Source: Planctomycetales bacterium (GTDB lineage Bacteria; Omnitrophota; Gorgyraeia; Gygaellales; Profunditerraquicolaceae). From it: a stretch of DNA of 48,258 bases. Position 1 is the stretch's first letter; each line of letters begins with the position of its first letter. The position numbers were made by a program, and so were the translations under genes. The stretch is taken from NCBI GenBank assembly GCA_005239725.1, contig SBBM01000058.1, positions 1-48,258 on the forward strand, in the 5' to 3' direction. Below are positions 1 through 8,097 of the stretch, in pieces. The notes beneath the pieces are model-generated. The model was not told where the DNA came from. It did not search any database and was given only the letters and a program-made list of their open reading frames with translations.

Positions 1-54
1 CAACATCGGCCAGAAGACATCTTTGTCTTTCCTACTACTCACTCATCAATTATA

Positions 55-83
55 AATATACCTTATAATTGACAAGTTGTCAA
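55..83 (-). promoter_or_regulatory. sigma70-like promoter with overlapping palindrome, reading out of the window
   Basis: On the minus strand TTGACA (78-83) is followed after 17 bases by TATATT (55-60). The -35 is one arm of a perfect 7-bp inverted repeat, TTGACAA-N-TTGTCAA (69-83), which could be an operator. It lies just after the nadE stop, so it should drive a gene to the left of the window. Seen directly; function is inferred. Confidence 0.55.
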
Positions 84-91
84 GTTTATTT

Positions 92-1816
92 TTACCCTTG
101 GTACTTATTGGTTATGGGCATGCGGCGGTCGCGGCCGAATGCCTTAGGCGTAATTTTAATACCGGGAGGGGACTGCCTGCGCTTATATTCGCTTTTATCT
201 ACCATCCCGGCAACGCGAATAACCGTCTCTTTATCAAAACCAAGGGCAATAATCTTATTCAAATCCTTATCTTCCTCTATATACTCCTTCAGGATAGGGT
301 CAAGCGTTTCGTAAACCGGGAGGGTATCGCTGTCTTTTTGGTTGGCTTTAAGTTCTGCGGTCGGTTCTTTTGTAAGTATTCTTTCCGGGATAACGGCGCC
401 GAAAGAATTCCTGTATTTAGAAAGCTTATATACCAGGGTTTTCGGCACGTCTTTAATCAACGCAAAACCCCCGGCCATATCTCCGTAGAGCGTAGCGTAA
501 CCTGTACTCATCTCGGATTTATTCCCAGTAGTCAAAACCAGCCAGCCGAATTTATTGGAAAGCGCCATCAGGATATTCCCCCTTATGCGCGCCTGAAGGT
601 TTTCCTCGGTAATATTTTTTTCTAAACCTGTAAAATTAGGCTCAAGGGTGTCAAGGTAAACTTTGTATATTTCTTCTATGGGGATACTCAGTAATTTTAT
701 GCCTAAATTCTGGGCCAATTCCCTGGCGTCTGCTTCCGATTCTTGGGAAGAATAGCGCGAAGGCATGAATACGCCGGTGACATTTTCTTTGCCTAAAGTA
801 TCTGTGGCTAAAGCCGCAACCAGCGCAGAATCAATCCCGCCGCTTATTCCCATGACTACTTTAGAAAAACCATTCTTTGAAACATAATCGTGCAGACCTA
901 AAGCCAGTGCCTGGTAAACTTCTTCAACAAGCTCAAGCGGCTTAGAAACCCAAGCCGGTAGCGGGATCCTGCTTTTAAACAGGGATTTATCAGTTAGAGT
1001 AATTATTTTTTTATTTACCTTAACCCTGGAAGGAGGAATTTTTATATCCACCAAGAGCAATTGCTCCTTAAAGGCTTTGGCCCTGGCAATCACCCTGCCC
1101 TTTTCGTCAACGGCCATACTCTGTCCGTCAAAAACAAGCTCGTCCTGTCCTCCAACTAAATTCACGTAGACAATTGCGACCTTATTGACCTTGGCCTGCT
1201 TGCATAGCACCGCTTCTCTTTCATGGATTTTTCCGGCATGATAAGGAGAAGAGTTAATATTGATGATGAATTTTGCCCCTCTTTTGGCCTGCGCTTCCGT
1301 TGGTCCGGCAAGGTGCCAGATATCCTCACAGATATTCACGCCAAAGATAATCTTTGCGTATTTTCCTCCTCCGGCGGATCCGCCAGAGGTAGAAAAAACC
1401 AGCGGTTCTTTTCCGGGATGGAAGTAGCGTTTTTCGTCAAATACACCGTAATTCGGAAGATGGGTCTTGCGGTAAATTCCTTTAACCTTACCGTTATAAA
1501 TTACTGCCGCGGCATTATATAATTCTTTACCTTGTCTGTCTACAAAACCAATTACGGCCGTAATATCTTTAGCAAAATCGGCGAGCTCTTTGAGTTTAAC
1601 TAAACTGTCCTGGACAAATTTCGGTTTAATCAGCAGGTCTTCGGGAGGATAACCTGTAACAGCTAGTTCCGGGAAACACACTATATCGGATTGGCTGCGG
1701 CGGGCCTGTCCGATGTATTCTTTGATCTTTGCAGCATTCCCCTCTAAATCGCCAACCGTGCAGTTAATCTGGGCAATGGCTATGCGTAGAAAATCGGGGT
1801 CAGAATTATTTTTCAT
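92..1816 (-). CDS. nadE: Glutamine-dependent NAD+ synthetase
   Basis: Makes NAD+ from deamido-NAD+, ATP and glutamine in the cytosol. The 574-residue protein has an N-terminal nitrilase-type amidase domain (about 8-265) with Glu50, Lys117 and Cys163 as the likely catalytic triad (FPELAVTGYPPEDL; NICEDIW), and a C-terminal synthetase domain (about 290-565) with the ATP-binding SGGIDS loop at 325-330. Length is normal for the two-domain glutamine-using class. The ATG start has GGAAG about 10 bases upstream and overlaps the end of the upstream transposase gene by 11 bases. A palindromic element in the amidase domain encodes a Gly/Ser-rich insertion (about 143-152) just before the catalytic Cys strand. 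Family assignment is secure. Confidence 0.96.
   Translation of the reverse strand: MKNNSDPDFLRIAIAQINCTVGDLEGNAAKIKEYIGQARRSQSDIVCFPELAVTGYPPEDLLIKPKFVQDSLVKLKELADFAKDITAVIGFVDRQGKELYNAAAVIYNGKVKGIYRKTHLPNYGVFDEKRYFHPGKEPLVFSTSGGSAGGGKYAKIIFGVNICEDIWHLAGPTEAQAKRGAKFIININSSPYHAGKIHEREAVLCKQAKVNKVAIVYVNLVGGQDELVFDGQSMAVDEKGRVIARAKAFKEQLLLVDIKIPPSRVKVNKKIITLTDKSLFKSRIPLPAWVSKPLELVEEVYQALALGLHDYVSKNGFSKVVMGISGGIDSALVAALATDTLGKENVTGVFMPSRYSSQESEADARELAQNLGIKLLSIPIEEIYKVYLDTLEPNFTGLEKNITEENLQARIRGNILMALSNKFGWLVLTTGNKSEMSTGYATLYGDMAGGFALIKDVPKTLVYKLSKYRNSFGAVIPERILTKEPTAELKANQKDSDTLPVYETLDPILKEYIEEDKDLNKIIALGFDKETVIRVAGMVDKSEYKRRQSPPGIKITPKAFGRDRRMPITNKYQG
1368..1389. repeat. 22-bp imperfect palindrome inside nadE
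   Basis: The two arms pair around a central GGATCC with a single mismatch (GGCGGATCCGCC core). It codes for a Ser/Gly-rich stretch that NadE amidase domains do not normally carry. It looks like a small palindromic repeat inserted in frame, but only this copy can be shown here. Confidence 0.5.
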
Positions 1817-2498
1817 TGATTCGCGGTCTTCCGGCAGGCCTAAGGTCTGTATCCTGACCGGTAATTTCTGCTATTTTTTCTCTAAACTCATCATTGCCCG
1901 CAATGCCATTTCTGTTAGTAAGTTCTCTTATTAATTTCCAGTTTCGGTCGAAACGCGACTCTTGAAATAAACGGCGATAAATAAGTTCCCGCTCTTGCTG
2001 GCTTGAACTTAAATTATTATACCATGAATCCAGAGTCAGAAACGAATTTTCTTCCCCGAACGCCCTCGCGCGATAGCTAGACCACTGATATAGCTCGGGA
2101 GAATTAACCAAGCCAGCTCTTACAGGATTCATCTCGATATAACGCAAACAGGATAAAAAATATGATTCTCGCTCAATCATGCAACACTTAAAACGCCCCT
2201 CCCAAAGCGTCCCTGTGCGTTTATAAGCTTTATTAACATACCGAACATATTTAGAACCTATTAATTTAACTAATAAACTTATGTTTTCTTTTTCCTTTGG
2301 CTCGATAAGCAAATGGAAATGATTTGTCATAAGGCAATAGCCATAGATTACACAGGGATGTTTCAACTTTGCTTCCTGAAGCACCTCCAAAAAGAAAAGA
2401 TAGTCTCGCGAAGAGAAAAATATAGGATTTTTGTTGTTGCCACGCTGGAGAACATGATAAGGTACATCTGATATGAATAAGCGGGGTCTTCTAGCCAT
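1806..2498 (-). CDS. REP-associated tyrosine transposase (RAYT, Y1/IS200-like)
   Basis: A 230-residue HUH-type single-strand nuclease family member. The metal-binding His-Phe-His is at 60-62 (TNHFHLLIEP), the probable catalytic Tyr lies at 84 or 87 in the segment after it, and the typical RTGTLWEGRFK follows. Such proteins act on REP-like palindromic hairpins and are usually single chromosomal genes, not insertion sequences with terminal repeats; no flanking repeats are seen here. The gene runs into nadE with an 11-base overlap. The protein appears intact and of usual length, so it may be active. GC-rich palindromes elsewhere in the window (1368, 4506, 11352) are candidate substrates, by inference only. 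Confidence 0.9.
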   Translation of the reverse strand: MARRPRLFISDVPYHVLQRGNNKNPIFFSSRDYLFFLEVLQEAKLKHPCVIYGYCLMTNHFHLLIEPKEKENISLLVKLIGSKYVRYVNKAYKRTGTLWEGRFKCCMIERESYFLSCLRYIEMNPVRAGLVNSPELYQWSSYRARAFGEENSFLTLDSWYNNLSSSQQERELIYRRLFQESRFDRNWKLIRELTNRNGIAGNDEFREKIAEITGQDTDLRPAGRPRINEK

Positions 2499-2573
2499 AA
2501 AAAATCCCTCCTCTTTACTTTAATAGACGTAAAAATGAGGGTAATCTAACGAAAAATAATTCTGACCCCGTTT
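2499..2573 (-). other. Leader of the transposase gene with a GGGGTCAG motif
   Basis: This 75-base gap upstream of the transposase holds, on the minus strand, AAAACGGGGTCAGAATTATT followed by a T-rich run. I recall similar GGGTCAGAATTATT sequences ahead of Y1-type transposase genes in other bacteria, so it may belong to the transposable unit. GGAGGG lies about 6 bases before the transposase ATG. Confidence 0.4.
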
Positions 2574-3302
2574 TTAAGACTTTTTTTCTTTTATATCCCT
2601 GGCTAAAATTATTGCCTCTGCTACTTCACGCATTGATTTGCGCGAGTCCATGCTTTGCTTTTGAATCAGCCGGTATGCCTCAGAGGGCAGGATGTTTGCT
2701 TCCTGGGAAAGGATGTCTTTTGCCCGCTCAACGAGTTTACGGGTAGTCAGGGCCTCTTCGGCGCTGCGCGCCCTTAAATCGAGTTCGGCGTTTTCAATGG
2801 CTACTGCCGCCTGGTTAGCCAAAGCAGTCAAAACATCCTGTTCGGATTTGCTAAATTTGTGTTTTTTAGAGGTATAACAGTTAAGCACGCCGACCATTCT
2901 CCCTTTCACAGCCATGGGCACGCTGGCCAGAGAACAAAGCCCTTCTTTTTTGGCGATATCCCGGTTTAAATAGCGCGCGTCATCCTTGACGTCTAAGACG
3001 TATATCGGTTTATTCTGTTGGGCGACTAATCCGGCGATGCCCTCGCCCAATTTTACATTGGGTTTTTTGTTGTATGCCTCGGAAATAGACTGCGTGGCCT
3101 TTACCACCAGTTCTTTTTTATCCGGGTCAAGGAGCATCAAAGAAGAAATCTTGGAATTCATTACTTCGGCAGTAACGTGCACGATTAAACGCAAAAGCTC
3201 TTCTAAGTACAAACCGGAAGTAATGAGGTTGGCGATCTTAGAAAGCGCCTCAATTTGTTTTACGTAAACACAGTAATTATCCTTTTTGGCAGCCTTAGCC
3301 AT
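2574..3302 (-). CDS. GAF-ANTAR domain regulator
   Basis: A 242-residue protein with a GAF sensor domain (about 20-175) and a C-terminal ANTAR domain (about 185-238, LVERAKDILSQ ... AYRLIQKQSMDSRKSMREVA). ANTAR domains bind paired hairpins in nascent RNA and prevent transcription termination, so this is probably an antiterminator responding to a ligand or redox cue through GAF. There is no phosphoacceptor receiver domain. Its start overlaps the end of the upstream aminotransferase gene by 8 bases, so the two are cotranscribed. Target RNAs are unknown. Domain calls are by motif reading; the ligand is not predictable. Confidence 0.82.
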   Translation of the reverse strand: MAKAAKKDNYCVYVKQIEALSKIANLITSGLYLEELLRLIVHVTAEVMNSKISSLMLLDPDKKELVVKATQSISEAYNKKPNVKLGEGIAGLVAQQNKPIYVLDVKDDARYLNRDIAKKEGLCSLASVPMAVKGRMVGVLNCYTSKKHKFSKSEQDVLTALANQAAVAIENAELDLRARSAEEALTTRKLVERAKDILSQEANILPSEAYRLIQKQSMDSRKSMREVAEAIILARDIKEKKS

Positions 3303-4455
3303 TTTTCTCTAAAAACCTTTCCATTCTTTTTAACGCCTCTTTTAAGTTATCAAAACTGGAAGCGTAGGATATGCGTATATAATCATCATATTCTTTTCCG
3401 AAAGCTGTCCCCGGAACAACTGCCACCTTTTCTTTTTTAAGCAGGCCCTGCGCAAATTCCATGGCCTTCATCCCGGTGGTTTTTATATTCGGGAAGGCAT
3501 AAAATGCGCCTTCCGGCATATGACAACCCAATCCCAGCTTACATAGGCCGCCGACTACGAGTTCCCTTCTCCTGTGGTATTCCCGCTTCATCTCTTCAAC
3601 CGACTTCCTGCCGCTATGCAAAGCCTCGCACGCCGCCATCTGCGAAGTTATGGAAACGCACATAATCGTATATTGATGGATTTTGGTCATTGCCGCGATG
3701 ATTTCTTTCGGGCCGCAGGCAAAACCCACGCGCCAGCCGGTCATAGCGTAACTCTTTGAGAAACCGTCCAGATAGAGCGTATTTTTCTTTGCCCCCGGCA
3801 AGACCGCGAAATGCGTATGCTCAAAGTCATAAGTCAGGTCTGCGTAGACCTCATCGGTAATACAAAATAAGGAGTGTTTTAAAAGTACCCTGTTTATCTC
3901 GGACAATTCTTTCTGCGCATAAGAAACCCCGGTAGGGTTAGCCGGATAATTAAGCAACAAGGCTTTAACCTTCTTATCAATATGTTTTTCTAATAATTCA
4001 GGCGTAAGCCTGAAGTTATTATCTTTTGTATCTATATATACCGGAGTCCCGCCTGCCAATTCTGCTACCGGCCCGTATGAGACATAGCTTGGGACGGGAA
4101 TCAGTATTTTATCCCCGGGGTTAATCAGCGAACGCAAGGCCAAATCCACGCCTTCGCTTACGCCTACGGTAATCAGGATTTCATCGTCAGGAGAATAATC
4201 CAGCCCGTATTTGTTTTTTAGGTAATGGCTTATGCTTAAGCGTAATTTATAAAGACCTTTATTGGAAGTGTAAGAAGTAAAGCCCTCTTCCAGCGAATAA
4301 ATGCCTTCCTCGCGGATCTGCCAGGGGGTGACAAAATCCGGCTCCCCTACGCCTAAAGATATAACATCCTTCATCCCGAGCACAAGGTCAAAGAATGCCC
4401 GTATCCCCGAAGGCTGCATCTGTTGAACCTTATTAGAAATTAAATTTTTTATCAT
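3295..4455 (-). CDS. Class I/II pyridoxal-phosphate aminotransferase
   Basis: A 386-residue fold-type I aminotransferase of the aspartate/alanine aminotransferase group. The PLP-binding Lys is Lys234 (DGFSKSYAMTGWRVG). The substrate-binding region NYPANPTG (169-176) and the cofactor-contacting DEVYADL (201-207) are present, and the C-terminal Arg segment YIRISYASS fits a carboxylate-binding arginine. Length is normal. It sits downstream of an Lrp/AsnC regulator, a pairing common for amino-acid metabolism genes, and overlaps the GAF-ANTAR gene. The exact substrate (aspartate, alanine or other) cannot be told from sequence alone. Confidence 0.9.
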   Translation of the reverse strand: MIKNLISNKVQQMQPSGIRAFFDLVLGMKDVISLGVGEPDFVTPWQIREEGIYSLEEGFTSYTSNKGLYKLRLSISHYLKNKYGLDYSPDDEILITVGVSEGVDLALRSLINPGDKILIPVPSYVSYGPVAELAGGTPVYIDTKDNNFRLTPELLEKHIDKKVKALLLNYPANPTGVSYAQKELSEINRVLLKHSLFCITDEVYADLTYDFEHTHFAVLPGAKKNTLYLDGFSKSYAMTGWRVGFACGPKEIIAAMTKIHQYTIMCVSITSQMAACEALHSGRKSVEEMKREYHRRRELVVGGLCKLGLGCHMPEGAFYAFPNIKTTGMKAMEFAQGLLKKEKVAVVPGTAFGKEYDDYIRISYASSFDNLKEALKRMERFLEKNG

Positions 4456-4569
4456 TTTTCAGCGTTTAGTGGGTAGCGTTTTCCCGCAATGCTATCTCTT
4501 AGCTTGCGGGATCCCGCCCTGCGGGAAGCGTATGGGATTTCCTATCCGCTATACGCTCTACGCTATGCG
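4456..4569. repeat. Intergenic GC-rich palindromic repeat cluster
   Basis: The gap between the Lrp gene and the aminotransferase contains TCCCGC-CCT-GCGGGA (about 4512-4526), a further TTCCCGCAA/TTGCGGGA pair, and iterated GCGTA/GCTATACGC-like units (4545-4569). No ORF is evident. It resembles a REP-type extragenic repeat. It separates the regulator from its likely target and may form a strong RNA hairpin in the transcript. Confidence 0.55.
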
Positions 4570-5067
4570 CTAATATGATATCGCTATCCTCTTATTCTCT
4601 TCTTTATGTTTCAGCATAACGCCGTTTTCTTTGTATTTTTTCATAAGGAAGTGCGTGGAAGTGCCTTTCACATGTTCCATAGGAGCCAGCTTCTCCGCCA
4701 CAAAATTCGATACCGTATGCATGTCTTTGCCTTCAACGATTAATAATAAATCGTAATCCCCGGAAACAAGGTAACAACTGGAAACCTCGGGGAATGAATA
4801 TATGCGTTCGGCAATCTTGTCAAAACCCACATCTTTCTGAGGCGCAATATCAACTTCAATCAGGGCCCGGACACTTGCATCCGTATCTTTAATCAATTCT
4901 TTATTGATAATCGTCTTGTATTTTAAGATTACCCCTTCTTTTTCATATTTGGCAATCGCCTGCTTTACTGTTTTTAAGCTCTTGCCGGTCATCCTGGCGA
5001 TGTCCTCCGGACTTACGCGCGCGTCTTTCTCCAATATTTCCAATATCTCATCCATAGTAACCCCCAT
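4570..5067 (-). CDS. Lrp/AsnC-family transcriptional regulator
   Basis: A 165-residue regulator with an N-terminal winged helix-turn-helix (about 5-60; SPEDIARMTGKSLKTVKQAI) and a C-terminal RAM ligand-binding domain (about 70-145; SSCYLVSGDYDLLLIVEG). Such proteins usually sense amino acids and control their metabolism; the adjacent aminotransferase is the obvious candidate target. The ATG used here is preceded by AAAGA; a second ATG four codons later follows GGGGG at very short spacing and cannot be excluded. The effector is unknown. Confidence 0.88.
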   Translation of the reverse strand: MGVTMDEILEILEKDARVSPEDIARMTGKSLKTVKQAIAKYEKEGVILKYKTIINKELIKDTDASVRALIEVDIAPQKDVGFDKIAERIYSFPEVSSCYLVSGDYDLLLIVEGKDMHTVSNFVAEKLAPMEHVKGTSTHFLMKKYKENGVMLKHKEENKRIAISY

Positions 5068-5157
5068 TCTTTATAGTAATGCAAATTTTTGTATTAGTCA
5101 AAAATTATATCACGTAAAAGCAGGCAGGTCAACCCCGGCTTTTGGTAACCGAGAGCG

Positions 5158-5904
5158 TTAGGCAGGCTTATAAGCGCGGATATTTGCGCAGATGGCAAAT
5201 TTGTGCCCGGTGCGGGCATTGCGGATTTTTGAGATGACTTCTACATTTTTGAATCCGGTTTTTTCCATCAACGCTACGAAGTCTTTTTCTACCAGGGCTC
5301 CGCCGATACACCTGAACCAGTCGCTGTGGCTTTTTCTTTCCTCGTCTGAAAGCGGCTCTTTCAAGACTATCTCACAGAAAACTGTCCTTGCGCCCGGCTT
5401 TAACACCCGATAAACCTCGCGCATTACCGCTTCTTTATCTGGAGAAAGGTTATATATCCCGTTTGAGGCTACTACATCAAAGAAATTATCGCCGAAAGGC
5501 AGGCGGTCGGATTCACCCATATTAATCTCTGCATTTTCTATGCCGACCTCATTCATATTTTCTTTTGCCTTGTTTACCATGTCTTGAGAAATATCCAGGC
5601 CGTAAACTTTGCCTTCAAGGCCTACTGCCTTGGCATAGAAATACAAATCCAGGCCCGCCCCGCAACCCAAATCCAGGACAACTTCGCCGCCCTTTAATTC
5701 TACGAAGGCTTGAGGGTTATTTGCGCCGGTAAAAGATTCGGTCAAAGACACAGGAAGTTTATCTAAAATTTCCTTCGGATAGCCTACCTTTAGCGCAAAG
5801 GCTTTACCGACGGGAAAATTAAACACCCCGCAGGGGTTAGTGGCAACCTCACTATATTTATCTTTGACCATTTTTTTAATTTCATCGGGGCTGATGTTTT
5901 GCAT
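5158..5904 (-). CDS. ArsM-like class I SAM-dependent methyltransferase
   Basis: A 248-residue methyltransferase with the SAM-binding motif VLDLGCGAG (76-84), acidic loop GLDIS (102-106) and the NLSPDK segment (152-157) typical of arsenite methyltransferases. A Cys equivalent to the second arsenic ligand is visible in FRCIGGAL (Cys199). The segment that normally reads GLGCGNP reads FTGANNP here, so the conserved first catalytic Cys is absent, and the C-terminal ligand Cys is also not obvious. It may therefore methylate another thiol- or metalloid-type substrate. It starts after a good GGGAGG ribosome site and is the last gene of an ArsR-led operon with a DsrE-like protein and a membrane polyferredoxin. 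Confidence 0.8.
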   Translation of the reverse strand: MQNISPDEIKKMVKDKYSEVATNPCGVFNFPVGKAFALKVGYPKEILDKLPVSLTESFTGANNPQAFVELKGGEVVLDLGCGAGLDLYFYAKAVGLEGKVYGLDISQDMVNKAKENMNEVGIENAEINMGESDRLPFGDNFFDVVASNGIYNLSPDKEAVMREVYRVLKPGARTVFCEIVLKEPLSDEERKSHSDWFRCIGGALVEKDFVALMEKTGFKNVEVISKIRNARTGHKFAICANIRAYKPA

Positions 5905-5916
5905 TTCGAACCTCCC

Positions 5917-6270
5917 TTAAAATACCAGTGTCTGCTTGCTGGTCTTTATGGAATTGGCAACGTCGGTTAAACAACAAATCTCAATGCCGTCAATCAATTC
6001 TTCTTTCGTCACTCCCCGAGCCTGGCAACAGCTGCCGCAGACCAAAACTTTAACCCCTATCTTAATCAAATCCGAGAGTTTCCGGGCAAGGTTTAAACCC
6101 TCTAAATCTTCCGGAGGATTCTGGCCTTTTTTGGCGCAAAAAACAGCTTCATCGAACAAGACTATCTCTGATTGCATATTAACGTCAAGAAGGCCGCCGG
6201 CAAGCCTGATTCCGTTCCAGGAACGCATGGTATTTGGCCCTTCGTTAAGTATAAGCGTTATCTTGTCCAT
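5917..6270 (-). CDS. DsrE/DsrF-like sulfur-carrier family protein
   Basis: A 117-residue small cytosolic protein with the DsrE fold pattern. A Cys-rich loop CGSCCQARG (Cys78, Cys81, Cys82) sits where DsrE-type proteins carry their sulfur-accepting cysteine; further cysteines lie at 45, 99 and 100. Family members handle protein-bound persulfide or act in thiol redox chemistry. GGAGG precedes the ATG. The neighbouring polyferredoxin and ArsM-like methyltransferase suggest a sulfur- or metalloid-related redox job; the exact role is not known. Confidence 0.78.
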   Translation of the reverse strand: MDKITLILNEGPNTMRSWNGIRLAGGLLDVNMQSEIVLFDEAVFCAKKGQNPPEDLEGLNLARKLSDLIKIGVKVLVCGSCCQARGVTKEELIDGIEICCLTDVANSIKTSKQTLVF

Positions 6271-6332
6271 TTTTTACCTCCTTGCCCGGAAAGGGCATAC
6301 TGGCGCAATTCCACTTAGCACCAGGTGTCCTT

Positions 6333-6968
6333 TTAAAACTCCAATGCCTTCTTAGGACACTCTGCCACGCAGGTCCTGCATTTAAGGCAATCCCGGTTTC
6401 TGACAACCCCGATTTTATCCTTTTTGAATTTATAGGGTTCAATCTGCATTGGACATATTTTCGCGCAAAGTTTACATTCTACGCAGGCGTTAGAATCTAT
6501 TTTTAAGGGATACCTGCCCCTTCCCGCTAAATTTGCCAGTAACCCTACCGGACAAAGATAACACCAGGTGCGCGGGTGAAAAAAGAAAGCCAGGATTATG
6601 CCTAAAGTCGTAGTCACCGTAAGCAATAGTACAAAAGATTTTCCGATTCTATAAGGATCCGGCCAGAAGGCAATCAGCCGTACCGTCATTACGGACATAA
6701 GGATGATAAGTACAATTATTCTAAACGGCAGCCCTTTAAATAATTCCGGGATTTGCTTCTTCGGGCTGACAGGTTTAACCAGTGTATCATAGAAACTTCC
6801 TCTCGGACAATACCAATCGCACCACTTCCTCCCCCTGAAAAAACCTATGCCTATGCCTAAAAGCATACAAAATGGTATGAAATACCCAAGAAGCGGATAG
6901 TTCCATCCCCCGATAAGAACACTAAGAAATACAGCCGCCATAAAAATCTGCTTTATATGTCTTTTCAT
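6333..6968 (-). CDS. Membrane polyferredoxin (NapH/CcoG-like 4Fe-4S protein)
   Basis: A 211-residue integral membrane protein with about four transmembrane segments (roughly 8-22, 28-45, 83-100, 112-130). Two CxxxCP/CxxCP motifs (Cys50-Cys54 and Cys136-Cys139) are followed by a cytosolic 2[4Fe-4S] domain (Cys162/165/168/172 and Cys194/197/200/204). This is the layout of NapH-type quinol or thiol electron-transfer proteins. It probably passes electrons across the membrane to the downstream DsrE-like protein or methyltransferase product. It overlaps the ArsR gene by one base, implying translational coupling. The physiological partner is inferred from context only. Confidence 0.85.
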   Translation of the reverse strand: MKRHIKQIFMAAVFLSVLIGGWNYPLLGYFIPFCMLLGIGIGFFRGRKWCDWYCPRGSFYDTLVKPVSPKKQIPELFKGLPFRIIVLIILMSVMTVRLIAFWPDPYRIGKSFVLLLTVTTTLGIILAFFFHPRTWCYLCPVGLLANLAGRGRYPLKIDSNACVECKLCAKICPMQIEPYKFKKDKIGVVRNRDCLKCRTCVAECPKKALEF

Positions 6969-7303
6969 TATGCCTTCTTAATTTTAAGCATATCCTGCGA
7001 TAGCTTCTCGGTCTGGGCTAATCTTTCAAGAAGCATCTCTCTTATTATGTCAAAGGCTTTAATAATTTTCGGATTGGCCAGGGAATAATAGATGCTTACG
7101 CCGGACCTGCGGGTTTTGACAATCCCTTTTTCTCTTAAGAGACTTAAATGCTGCGAAATATTTGCCTGCCGGATACCGGCAAGTTTGGCCAACTGACCTA
7201 CCGACAATTCTTTGTTCCGTAATAAATTCAATATCTCCAGCCTCTTTGGCGAAGTAAAAACCTTGCACATCCCGGCATGCATCTCATAAAGCCTCTGTTC
7301 CAT
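6968..7303 (-). CDS. ArsR/SmtB-family transcriptional repressor
   Basis: A 111-residue winged-helix protein; the recognition region is QLAKLAGIRQANISQHLSLLREKGIV (about 38-63). It lacks the CVC metal-binding motif of classical ArsR, having only Cys13 (MCKVF), so its signal may be redox or another ligand instead of arsenite. It heads an operon with the polyferredoxin, DsrE-like protein and methyltransferase and probably autoregulates it. GGAGG lies 7 bases before the ATG. Confidence 0.88.
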   Translation of the reverse strand: MEQRLYEMHAGMCKVFTSPKRLEILNLLRNKELSVGQLAKLAGIRQANISQHLSLLREKGIVKTRRSGVSIYYSLANPKIIKAFDIIREMLLERLAQTEKLSQDMLKIKKA

Positions 7304-7335
7304 CAGTTTCCTCCTCTCTGGCCGCCTGCGTATAT

Positions 7336-7380
7336 CTATTCATCTATTCAAATATTAGCATATAATAATACTTATGTCAA
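7336..7380 (-). promoter_or_regulatory. Promoter of the ArsR operon with direct repeat
   Basis: TTGACA (7375-7380), a 17-base spacer and TAATAT (7352-7357) on the minus strand. Just downstream, CTATTCAT/CTATTCA units repeat (7336-7351), a plausible ArsR-type binding site overlapping the transcription start. The promoter elements are visible; binding is inferred. Confidence 0.6.
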
Positions 7381-7410
7381 ATAAATAATATTAAATATTT
7401 AGGCCGGGTA

Positions 7411-8076
7411 TTATAATTCTTCCTTGTGGTGTTTGACGACCTTCGCCTCAACCATATATATTACGTCTTCGGCGATGTTGGTGGCGTGGTCGCAGATACG
7501 TTCCAGGTGACGGGCAATCAGTAAAAGCGGTACGGCACGGCTTGCCGTAGAAGGGTCTTTTGCCAGGTAGTCATTAACCAGTTCATCGGCGATAAAATTG
7601 CGCAGTTTATCCGCCTCGGCATCGGAAACAGCTACCTTTTTTGCCAGCGCAACGTCCCTGCTTACAAAGGCGTCAATGGCATCACGCACCATCTCCTGGC
7701 AAATCACGGCTAATTTAGGGGTGTCGATGAGGGGTTTAAGCAGAGGTTTATCTACGAGCTCTAAAACTCTCTGGCAGATATCCACTGCCAAATCCGCGAT
7801 ACGTTCAAGCTCAGCGTTTATTTTCATGCCGGTAGTAATAAACCTTAAATCGCTTGCCATGGGCTGGTGCCGGGCAATCAAATCAATGCAATGCTCGTCA
7901 ATGACAAGCTCAAGTTCGTCTATTTTATCGTCGGTAGTAATTACTTCCTGGGCCTGGTTTTTGTCGCGGTTCTTAAGCGACTCTATAGATTTATGGATTG
8001 CCTCCTGGACAAATGCGCCCATTTTAAGGATTTCTTTATGGAGTCCTTTTAGTTCCTCGTCAAAATGCCTCTGCAT
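7411..8076 (-). CDS. phoU: Phosphate signalling protein PhoU
   Basis: A 221-residue, all-helical protein with two PhoU repeats (about 10-100 and 115-205), each carrying the E/DxxxD-type metal-binding pattern (ELERIADLAVDI; HLERICDHATNIAEDV). It links the Pst transporter to the PhoR kinase so that signalling is off when phosphate is plentiful. It is the last gene of the pst operon, the usual position, with GGAGG before the start. Length is typical. Confidence 0.95.
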   Translation of the reverse strand: MQRHFDEELKGLHKEILKMGAFVQEAIHKSIESLKNRDKNQAQEVITTDDKIDELELVIDEHCIDLIARHQPMASDLRFITTGMKINAELERIADLAVDICQRVLELVDKPLLKPLIDTPKLAVICQEMVRDAIDAFVSRDVALAKKVAVSDAEADKLRNFIADELVNDYLAKDPSTASRAVPLLLIARHLERICDHATNIAEDVIYMVEAKVVKHHKEEL

Positions 8077-8097
8077 TTAAACCTCCTTCGCAGATGT

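Noticed and set aside
77-625. 182-codon open frame on the plus strand over nadE
   Set aside because: It is antisense to a strongly supported enzyme gene, has no family features and no ribosome site. Similar plus-strand frames elsewhere were dropped for the same reason.
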